Assembly: GCA_018971905.1 (NCBI GenBank)
Contig: JAGWZS010000033.1
Coordinates: 1 to 11,735, forward strand
Direction: 5' to 3'
From: Rhodospirillales bacterium
Lineage (GTDB): Bacteria; Pseudomonadota; Alphaproteobacteria; Acetobacterales; Acetobacteraceae
DNA length: 11,735 nucleotides
Each line of letters starts with the position of its first letter. Within the stretch, counting starts at the first letter, position 1. Under the pieces are notes generated by a model that made no database searches, was not told the DNA's origin, and was given only the letters and a program-made list of their open reading frames with translations. Below are positions 6,010-11,735 of the stretch, piece after piece. Both the position numbers and the translations under genes were made by a program.

Positions 6010-6852
6010 ATGAAGTTTACACGCCGTATATTGTGTACTCTTGGTACTAAGCTAACTTTAGCCATGCCTATTTGTATGCATGCAGGCATCGCCCGTGCCA
6101 TGCAACGAAAAATCTACCCCATCTCTGACCAAACCTCACCGTGCAATATCGACCCTTCGCACCTCATCGTCATCGACCCCGGACATGGCGGACGCGACCC
6201 AGGTTGTATCGGCTCCGGCAATGTTTTCGAGAAAGACATTGTCCTTGACACTGCACTCGACCTTTACCGCGCTTTGCGCTGTGCTGGTTATCGCACCATG
6301 ATGACCCGCGATCGCGATGAGTTCATCCCGCTACAAAACCGAGTAGACTTTGCTGAACGTCACCACGCTTCTTTGATGATTTCCATCCATGCCAACGCCA
6401 TTGTTGGCCATCCCGATATCCGCGGCGCCTCTGTTTATACTTTCTCACCAGACCCATCAGACCCCCTAGCCGCGGAAATCGCCCGTAGTGAAAACAGTGT
6501 CGAAGTTCTCTCCTCTCCCTCCTTCAAAGGTATTTCCCCAGAAGTAAGCGATATTTTATTCGATCTTATGAGTCGTAGCACCAAAATAGAATCGATCCTC
6601 GCACAAAAAATTATGGTGAATTCACTTGCGCATCATGTGGACATGCTTGGTAACCCAGCCCGCAAAGCCACCTTTGCCGTACTGCAATCCAACGCCATCC
6701 CTAGTATTCTTGTGGAAACAGCCTTTCTTTCAAACCCCGCAGACGAAGCTGCTCTACGGACTCCCGCCTTTCGATATCGCCTCTCTCTCTGCATGAAAAA
6801 CGCCGTCGATGCTTGGTTTTCAAGCCGTCAACGCGAACTCGGCAACATCTGA
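6010..6852 (+). CDS. Exported N-acetylmuramoyl-L-alanine amidase (Amidase_3 family)
   Basis: This enzyme should cut the bond between N-acetylmuramic acid and L-alanine of the stem peptide in peptidoglycan, as AmiA/B/C do at the septum. A signal peptide is visible: basic MKFTRR, a hydrophobic stretch (7-28) and a plausible Ala-x-Ala-type site near residue 30. The catalytic domain begins at HLIVIDPGHGG (51-61). Zinc ligands H59, E74 (EKDIVLD) and H127 (SIHANA) and the catalytic Glu E236 (ILVETAFLSN) are all present. It lacks an AMIN targeting domain and is about 280 aa, so it is a minimal enzyme. The start at 6010 has AGGGGAG (5996-6002) 7 nt upstream; the open frame begins at 5980 but that start has no ribosome site and would precede the signal peptide. 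The PBP gene follows 45 nt later. Confidence 0.88.
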   Translation: MKFTRRILCTLGTKLTLAMPICMHAGIARAMQRKIYPISDQTSPCNIDPSHLIVIDPGHGGRDPGCIGSGNVFEKDIVLDTALDLYRALRCAGYRTMMTRDRDEFIPLQNRVDFAERHHASLMISIHANAIVGHPDIRGASVYTFSPDPSDPLAAEIARSENSVEVLSSPSFKGISPEVSDILFDLMSRSTKIESILAQKIMVNSLAHHVDMLGNPARKATFAVLQSNAIPSILVETAFLSNPADEAALRTPAFRYRLSLCMKNAVDAWFSSRQRELGNI

Positions 6853-6897
6853 CACGACAGAAAATCCTTCTTGTCCTCAAAATCCTCAAAACTTCTC

Positions 6898-8817
6898 ATG
6901 GAGAACGCAGAAACCGTAGGAAACAAGCGGCATTATGTTCTACCCAAAGGCTGGCGTCAGAAATACAAATTCCGGCTTACCAGTTGCATCGTTTTCTTTA
7001 TTTTAGCGTATATTATGATCTTTTTGCGGGTTACGTATGTAACGGTCATCCACCCAATCAAACCTGCCGCAGCCTGGCTGGCCGCCGTTCTGCCAACTCC
7101 GCATATGTCTGTCCCTCTGCCAGACCGCGCCTCTATTGTCGATGACAAAGGCCGTATCCTCGCCGTCTCTTTGCCAGATGCTGCCTTATATGCGGACCCC
7201 AAACAAATCATCCACCCCTATAAAGTTGCTCAAGAGCTTGCCGCCATCCTCCCGGATATCAATCCACAACAAACCAAGGCGCGGCTGTTGCTGAAGCAAA
7301 GCAGCTTCGCCTATATCGACCGGGCGTTAACCCCTGGGCAGGAAATGGCGGTTAACCGCCTTGGTGTTCCTGGCCTTTATTTCTTGCCAAGCTGGAAGCG
7401 CCATTATCCCGACGGCTCCATCGCCGCACATATATTGGGCGGCGTTACCCCAGGGCAAAATGGCATCGCAGGGGTTGAAGAGAGCTTCAACAAACGTCTC
7501 TTGAAGCGCAATGGTCAACCTCTAAAACTTTCAATCGACCTGCGCGTTCAGGGCATTGTTCAGCGTGAACTCGCCGACGCCATGAATAATTATGATGCAC
7601 GCGGTGCATGCGCTATCGTTGAAAGCATGACTGGGCGCATTATCGCTATGGTCAGTTTACCAACCTATAATGCCAACAACTTTCATGACGCACCGCCAGA
7701 TGCCCAAACTGATCGCTGTATTTCCGGCGATTACGAACCAGGAAGCGTCATGAAACTGATGACCCTGGCTGCGGGTCTGCAATCCGGCCTCGTCCATGTA
7801 TGGGACAAATTCAACACAACTCACCCGCTTTTTGTCAGCGGCTATGCCGTAACGGATTATGAGCCCGTGCATCATTGGCTCGCTATGCCGGCGATTCTGG
7901 CTTATTCCTCAAATATCGGCGCCTCGCGCATTGCCGCTATCATGGGCCCAAAACTCCAACGTGCCTGGCTTGCAAAAATGGGTTTCTTCAACCGTTCTCC
8001 CATTCAGCTTCCCGGCGCGCAATACGGCCTCTGGCACGCGCGTCGAAGCTGGCATCTGCTCACAACAATGTCTGTCAGTTTCGGCAACGGTATTGCTATG
8101 CCGCCTATCATTTTGGTTAACGCCGTTGTCGCGGATTTGAATGGCGGTATTCTTTACAAACCTACCCTGCTTGCCCCCAAACCTGGTGCCCCACCGCGCC
8201 AGGGTGTACGCGTCATGCGTCCTGATGTTTCCGTTGACATGCGCAAGATGATGCGCGGCGTCGTGCTCTCCGGCACGGGTGTTTACGCCAATGTCCCTGG
8301 CTATCTGGTCGGCGGCAAAACCGGAACGTCACAAGTTGTCGGCGCCAACGGTCGTTATGATACAGATCTAAACGACTCCTCCTTTATTGCCGCTTTCCCT
8401 ATCAACCACCCACGCTATGTTGTTTATGCGCTGGTTATTCATCCCATACCAACCAAGAAAATGCAAAAATTTTCTTATGGTTTCACTACAGGTGGCTATG
8501 TCGCGGCCCCGGCCGTGGGACGAATTATCAGCCGTATCGGTCCCATGCTGGGCATCAGGCCGTTGTCCAGCGCCGCGCTCAAAGCCGCCAACGCAAAATG
8601 GCATTTCCCCTTAACACCTAAGCCGCCCGCATCAGCCGTGGCATTGGGGCCAGGCCATCCTTTTCCGCCGGGCGCCAACCAATATGCCTACGACCTCACT
8701 AAACACCTTGCCCCCCAACACCCTGACCAGGCTGCCAAACTTGCCGCGTTAAAAAAGATCGAACTATCAAAACCATTTTATCCCACCTCCAGCGAGGTGC
8801 AGGTGGCGTCGTCTTGA
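6898..8817 (+). CDS. ftsI: Class B penicillin-binding protein, FtsI/PBP3-like transpeptidase
   Basis: A 639-aa membrane-anchored D,D-transpeptidase that should cross-link septal peptidoglycan. Order of parts: a basic cytoplasmic tail, one membrane helix (about 27-48), and a PBP-dimer domain with PDRASIVDDKGRILAVSLP (75-93) and YADPKQI (98-104), the FtsI hallmark. The transpeptidase domain has all three motifs: SVMK (283-286, within YEPGS), SSN (337-339) and KTGT (474-477). The C-terminal 80 residues are Pro/Ala-rich. The ATG at 6898 is chosen; neither it nor the TTG at 6871 has a good ribosome site, so translation may depend on the amidase gene upstream. FtsI normally lies in the dcw cluster behind mraW and ftsL; here it pairs with an amidase among mobile DNA, which suggests an additional copy. 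Specific division role is inferred. Confidence 0.87.
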   Translation: MENAETVGNKRHYVLPKGWRQKYKFRLTSCIVFFILAYIMIFLRVTYVTVIHPIKPAAAWLAAVLPTPHMSVPLPDRASIVDDKGRILAVSLPDAALYADPKQIIHPYKVAQELAAILPDINPQQTKARLLLKQSSFAYIDRALTPGQEMAVNRLGVPGLYFLPSWKRHYPDGSIAAHILGGVTPGQNGIAGVEESFNKRLLKRNGQPLKLSIDLRVQGIVQRELADAMNNYDARGACAIVESMTGRIIAMVSLPTYNANNFHDAPPDAQTDRCISGDYEPGSVMKLMTLAAGLQSGLVHVWDKFNTTHPLFVSGYAVTDYEPVHHWLAMPAILAYSSNIGASRIAAIMGPKLQRAWLAKMGFFNRSPIQLPGAQYGLWHARRSWHLLTTMSVSFGNGIAMPPIILVNAVVADLNGGILYKPTLLAPKPGAPPRQGVRVMRPDVSVDMRKMMRGVVLSGTGVYANVPGYLVGGKTGTSQVVGANGRYDTDLNDSSFIAAFPINHPRYVVYALVIHPIPTKKMQKFSYGFTTGGYVAAPAVGRIISRIGPMLGIRPLSSAALKAANAKWHFPLTPKPPASAVALGPGHPFPPGANQYAYDLTKHLAPQHPDQAAKLAALKKIELSKPFYPTSSEVQVASS

Positions 8818-8818
8818 C

Positions 8819-9043
8819 CTCAGGCTCAGAGCAGAAATTATATCGACCGGATCGTCGAACGGCCACTCTTATGTAAAAGGTCCTAAAATTGGCAAACGTG
8901 CTACGAATCCAAACAATCTGGATCGGTATGAAACACTTCCGACTACTGCACTGTGCATTATCGATGAGGTGGGCAATTCCGTTCGTCTATTGCTCGGGCC
9001 AAGCCAGCGCAAGGACATCACCAAAGCCTATGAGTTGATTGAA
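8819..9043 (+). pseudogene. Remnant of an IS5-type transposase
   Basis: An open but start-less frame runs from 8819 and ends with IIDEVGNSVRLLLGPSQR, then KDITKAYELIE. This matches the middle of IS5-family DDE transposases (pattern 'T-K-I-H-x-x-V-D-x-x-G-N-P-V-R-x-x-L-T-x-G-Q-x-x-D-I-x-x-A'). The expected TKIH before it is corrupted to TTALC, and both ends of the gene are missing. The right side is cut exactly where the IS21 element begins (9044). It lies directly behind the PBP stop codon. Family assignment is by remembered motif and is moderately sure. Confidence 0.55.
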
Positions 9044-9156
9044 TGTTGATTTGCGCTGAGAAGTGACCCGGGAAAGGCGGGAATTTTCATTGAGAAGTAA
9101 CCCATGTTTTGACCTTTCCCCTGACTTTTTGGTCGGGGAATGGAGGAGTGATCGAC

Positions 9157-10519
9157 ATGGCGTTATTGAGTGTAATTCGGCGCTGGCATTTCCGGCAGCA
9201 CGTCCCCATCCGCGAGATTGAACGTCGCACTGGCCTGTCGCGGAACATGATCCGCAAATATCTGCGGTCTGATGAGACGGAGCCGAAGTTCGAGTTACCT
9301 GAGCGGCCGAGCAAATTGGACCCGTTTGCGGACAAGCTGATGGTTTGGCTGCGCCAGGAGGCTAGCAAGTCGCGCGAGCAGAAGCGCACCACGAAGCAGT
9401 TGCATGCTGACCTGACTGCCTTGGGCTATGAAGGCTCGTATGCCCGGGTTGCCGCTTTTGTCCGGCGTTGGAAGGCCGCGCGGCAATGGGAGCAGCAGAC
9501 CAGCGGCCGGGGCACATTCGTACCGCTGGCTTTTGCGCCAGGCGAGGCGTTCCAGTTCGACTGGAGCGAAGACTGGGCAATGATTGGCGGTGAGCGGACC
9601 AAGCTGCAGGTGGCGCACACCAAGCTGTCGCATAGCCGCGCCTTCATTGTCCGCGCCTATCCGTTGCAAACCCATAAGATGCTGTTCGATGCGCTGGCCG
9701 AGACATTCCTAATGCTGGGCGGAGCCGCCTCAAGGTTCCGACGATGCGTAGCATCGTTGGAATGGCGGCGGAGGGGGCGTGCCGTAGCGCGGCATCTTCG
9801 ACAACATGAAGACGGCGGTTGACCGGATCGGCACGGGCAAGGCTCGCCAGGTTAATGCCCGCTTCGCCGCCATGGCCAGCCATTATATGTTCGAGACGAA
9901 CTTCTGCAATCCCGCCTCAGGTTGGGAGAAGGGGCGGGTTAAGAAGAATGTACAGGATGCGCGGCGCCGACTCTGACAGCCGATACCGAGCTTTCCAGAT
10001 CTTCATTCTCTGAACGTTTGGCTTGAACAGCGCTGCATTGAGCAATGGGGACAGATCCAGCAGGGCACTTTGCCTGGCACCATCGCTGACGTGCATGCTG
10101 CGGAGCGAGCCCAGCTAATGCCGTTGGGGCCCCCCTTCGATGGCTTTGTCGAGCACACCAAGCGGGTATCGTCGACTTGTCTCGTGACTTTCGAACGTAA
10201 CCGCTACAGCGTACCGGCATCTTTTGCCAACCGGCCCGTCAGCCTACGGGTCTATCCGGAACGAATCGTCATCGCCGCCGAGGCGCAAATCCTGTGCGAG
10301 CATGATCGCATTATCGATCGCGCCCACCATCAGCCCGCGCGAACAATTTACGACTGGCGGCATTATTTGACGGTGATCCAACGTAAGCCGGGGGCTTTAC
10401 GCAATGGCGCACCCTTCGCGGAACTGCCCGAAGCCTTCAGACAGTTGCAGGGCCAACTTCTCAAGCGCCCCGGTGGAGACTAGGAGATGGTCGAGATCCT
10501 CGCCCTCGTGTTGCACCAT
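9157..10519 (+). pseudogene. istA: istA, IS21-family transposase, inactivated
   Basis: Residues 1-189 are intact, with a helix-turn-helix (IREIERRTGLSRNMIRKYLR, 18-37) and the first catalytic Asp in FQFDWSEDW (D135). At 9723 the frame is broken by a 55-nt palindromic insert; the coding sense resumes one frame over at about 9778 (GIFDNMKTAVDRIG, then ASGWEKGRV and the C-terminal LVTFERNRYSVP). In that second frame there are stops at 9785 (TAG), 9974 (TGA where LWQ is expected) and 10481 (TAG). The expected Glu of 'GRVEKNVQDARRR', probably the third catalytic acid, is AAG (Lys) at 9941-9943. The 3' end is lost at the IS3 boundary. The start at 9157 has GGAGGAG (9142-9148) at 8 nt. Confidence 0.85.
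9723..9777. repeat. 55-nt palindromic insertion inside istA
   Basis: This segment has no counterpart in the expected istA sequence (LGG-VP-RGI). It can fold into a nested hairpin: outer GCCGCC (9724-9729) with GGCGGC (9764-9769), an unpaired 6-nt/1-nt bulge, then TTCCGACGATGC (9736-9747) with GCATCGTTGGAA (9751-9762), 12 bp with a single G-T pair and a GTA loop. The length is not a multiple of three, so it frameshifts istA. It resembles a very small palindromic mobile sequence (REP- or MITE-like). The family is unknown to me. Confidence 0.6.
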
Positions 10520-10549
10520 TGATGTAGTTTTTCGGTGGGAGGATGGAGC

Positions 10550-10828
10550 GTGCCGCGGAAGATTTACGAGCCCGAGGAGATTATAGCGAAGCTGCGCCAG
10601 GTCGAGGTTTTGACGTCGCAGGGCAAGTCGGCGATCGATGCGATCCGGTCGATCGGCGTGACGGATGCAACTTATTATCGATGGCGCCAGGAGTACGGCG
10701 GGCTGAAGGTTGACCAGGTGAAGCGCATGAAAGAGCTGGAGGCCGAGAACACGCGGTTACGGCGGGCGGTATCCGACCTGACGCCTGAGAAGCTGGTGCT
10801 AAAGGAAGTTGCTTCGGGAAAGTTTTGA
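10550..10828 (+). CDS. IS3-family OrfA (helix-turn-helix DNA-binding subunit)
   Basis: This 92-aa protein binds IS ends and is fused to OrfB by frameshifting to make the active transposase. It opens with PRKIYEPEEIIAKLRQVEVL (2-21). A helix-turn-helix follows, with IGVTDATYYRWRQEYGG (35-51), and then a leucine-zipper-like KRMKELEAENTRLRRAV (58-74). The end, LTPEKLVLKEVASGKF, is typical for the family. The start is GTG at 10550, preceded by GGGAGGA (10537-10543) at 6 nt; an upstream ATG-frame extension to 10535 lacks a ribosome site. The reading frame is intact, but with orfB destroyed it can at most act as a DNA-binding fragment. Confidence 0.82.
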   Translation: MPRKIYEPEEIIAKLRQVEVLTSQGKSAIDAIRSIGVTDATYYRWRQEYGGLKVDQVKRMKELEAENTRLRRAVSDLTPEKLVLKEVASGKF

Positions 10829-10998
10829 GCCCGGCGCGCCGCCGGGCTGGCGTACAGCATGTTGTAAAGACTCTTGGCGTATCTGAGCGGTTTGCCTGCC
10901 GTGTTATCGGGCAGCCTCGGAGCACTCAGCGTGCGGAACCAAAGACTGCCGACGATGAAGCGGCCCTGACAGCCGACATTATCGAATTAGCACTACAG
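10826..10998 (+). pseudogene. IS3-family OrfB, N-terminal fragment
   Basis: Frame -1 relative to OrfA gives SPARRRAGVQHVVKTLGVSE, then CRVIGQPRSTQR and ADIIELALQ, the N-terminal region of IS3 OrfB before the integrase core. It overlaps the OrfA stop codon, where the GGGAAAGTTTTGAG sequence could support slippage. After the codon at 10996-10998 the family sequence (usually continuing 'YGRYGYRRI') is replaced by unrelated DNA that leads into the IS701-like transposase. All DDE residues are lost. Confidence 0.7.
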
Positions 10999-11593
10999 TT
11001 GCAATTTTGTCGGAGTTCTGAATCTATACGCAATCATGATTCAGGACCTGATAAGTGGCGGCGCGTCTGTTGAGGATACACTGGAGCCTTGGGCGTCTTC
11101 GCTGCGCGATGTGAAGGGGCGCATACGACCGTTGTTCACGCAGGATCGCGTTGCGGCGTCGGTCGGCGATTTTCTTGATGCACTGCTTTGCAACGAGCCG
11201 CGCAAGACGGGATGGATGCGAGCCGAGGCCGCGGGTGATCCCGGCCCCTGGCGGCAGCAAGCCCTATTGGGGCGCGGCCGCTGGGATGCCGAGGCATTGC
11301 GCGATGTCGTGCGGGACTATGTGGTTGAGCATCTGGCTGCCAACGACGCGGTTCTGGTGATCGACGAGACCGGGTTCCTCAAACAGGGCCGCACGTCCTG
11401 TGGCGTTGGCCGGCAATACACCGGCTCCGCGGGTAAGATCACCAACTGCCAGATTGGTGTGTTTGCGGCCTATGTCTCGCACAAGGGCCATGCCTTCATC
11501 GACCGGGCGCTGTATTTGCCGAAGGCATGGACAACCGATCCCATGCGGATGCAGGCCGCGCATGTGCCGGACACCGTCGCGTTTGCGACCAAG
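10999..11593 (+). mobile_element. IS701-family element, left part only
   Basis: The segment begins where IS3 orfB homology ends (about 10999) and includes a 37-nt leader and the 5' part of an IS701-type transposase gene. It stops abruptly at the second copy of the 24-bp repeat. No right end is present, so the exact left terminus and target duplication remain uncertain by a few bases. Confidence 0.65.
11036..11593 (+). pseudogene. IS701-family DDE transposase, 3'-truncated
   Basis: The first 186 residues fit the IS701/DDE_5 family. The pieces are LFTQDRVAASVGDFLDALL (33-51), an RKTGWMRAE equivalent of the 'K-x-x-x-x-A-E' helix (56-64), AVLVIDETGFLKQG (105-118) with first catalytic Asp D110, VGRQYTGSAGKITNCQIGV (124-142), and WTTDPMRMQAAHVPDTVAFATK (165-186). 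Full-length relatives are over 400 aa and continue 'FATKP-x-LA'; here the frame leaves the family after FATK and reads unrelated residues to a stop at 11672-11674. The second and third catalytic acids are missing, so it is inactive. The ATG at 11036 has no strong ribosome site. Confidence 0.78.
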
Positions 11594-11611
11594 TGTCCAT
11601 CGTCGAATGAT
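11588..11611. repeat. 24-bp direct repeat, copy 2 of 2
   Basis: The 24 bases are identical to those at 1832-1855, in the same orientation. ACCAAG here is native transposase coding sequence (Thr-Lys of FATK), and the break in the IS701 gene comes right after it, so the foreign part probably begins at TGTCC (11594). The sequence then continues TTTGAGACAATTGG, unlike copy 1. Confidence 0.75.
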
Positions 11612-11735
11612 TTGAGACAATTGGCAGCGTGCTTTAACGGAGGTTTTGGCTCACCTATTGGGTTAAAATTTTAAGCGGCTATTTGGTTATGGCGCAAGCG
11701 TCTTTGCTGGATGGTTTGACGCTTGATTTGTTCCC
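11594..11735. mobile_element. End of an unidentified mobile element, continuing past the window
   Basis: The segment interrupts the IS701 transposase and starts with the 18-nt TGTCCATCG end shared with 1838-1855. On the minus strand a frame reads in from the right edge and ends KRQTIQQRRLRHNQIAA with a stop at 11673-11671. That basic tail, about 80 bp from the element end, would suit the C-terminus of a transposase. On the plus strand an ATG at 11689 opens MAQASLLDGLTLDLF to the edge, possibly only a shadow frame. I cannot name the family. Confidence 0.4.

Larger units (their letters stand above)
9044..10519 (+). mobile_element. IS21-family element, left part only
   Basis: The left terminus begins TGTTGATTTGCGC at 9044 and carries the multiple terminal repeats typical of IS21: TGAGAAGTGACCC (9057-9069) and TGAGAAGTAACCC (9091-9103). 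istA follows, but the istA 3' end, istB and the right end are missing because an IS3 element starts at 10520. The transposase gene is dead, so the copy cannot move itself. Confidence 0.82.
10520..10998 (+). mobile_element. IS3-family element, left part only
   Basis: The left end begins TGATGTAGTTTTTCGG at 10520, directly after interrupted istA sequence. It holds orfA and the start of orfB in the -1 frame, the standard IS3 layout. It is cut at about 10998 by the IS701-like element, so the catalytic DDE part of orfB and the right end are missing. A target duplication cannot be tested because the right end is absent. Confidence 0.75.

Noticed and set aside
9157..10483. Programmed frameshift as explanation for the split istA
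   Set aside because: The break is a 55-nt foreign palindrome and the second frame also contains three stop codons, so it is decay, not recoding.
1..11735. CRISPR array, tRNA or rRNA genes
   Set aside because: No regularly spaced repeats, cloverleaf-like sequence or rRNA stretches were seen on either strand.

Overview
The window looks like an accessory region, plasmid-like or a genomic island, from an alphaproteobacterium. Acetobacteraceae (acetic-acid or acidophilic relatives) is my best guess. That rests on protein character and on the dense mix of IS21, IS3, IS701 and IS5-type transposon remains; no marker gene fixes the taxon. Base composition is patchy. The left toxin-antitoxin block and the right IS block are GC-rich, the amidase/PBP pair is visibly poorer in GC, and about 5583-5980 is very AT-rich.

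Layout from left to right. (1) A possible minus-strand gene start sits at the left edge. It is followed by a plus-strand type II toxin-antitoxin operon, a Phd/YefM-type antitoxin and a PIN/VapC toxin (216-880), with a -10 element and an operator-like palindrome just upstream. (2) Two small minus-strand genes follow: an unrecognised 175-aa protein (947-1474) and a 5'-truncated DUF6915-type gene (1551-1844), with a terminator-like hairpin between them. (3) A tightly coupled four-gene minus-strand operon (5288 down to 1926) encodes a TelA-family toxic-anion-resistance protein, a 126-aa companion, and two proteins built from tandem YbjQ-like (UPF0145, 'heavy-metal-binding') modules. All three junctions are stop/start overlaps of 1-4 nt, so the products are probably made in fixed proportion and work together. 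This is the best candidate for a poorly described system. (4) A stretch of about 720 bp without a convincing gene separates the divergent operons. (5) A plus-strand pair encodes an exported N-acetylmuramoyl-L-alanine amidase and a class B penicillin-binding protein like FtsI/PBP3 (6010-8817). All catalytic motifs are present, so it could be an extra septal peptidoglycan module. (6) From 8819 to the right end lies a nest of decayed insertion sequences: an IS5-type remnant cut by an IS21 element, istA of that element broken by a 55-nt palindromic insert and several stops and then cut by an IS3 element, orfB of that cut by an IS701-like element, and that one cut by a further unidentified sequence.

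A perfect 24-bp direct repeat occurs at 1832-1855 and 11588-11611. Each copy lies exactly where a gene is broken (the DUF6915 gene and the IS701 transposase). It therefore brackets about 9.7 kb, including the TelA/YbjQ operon and the amidase/PBP pair, and is probably a mobile-element end.
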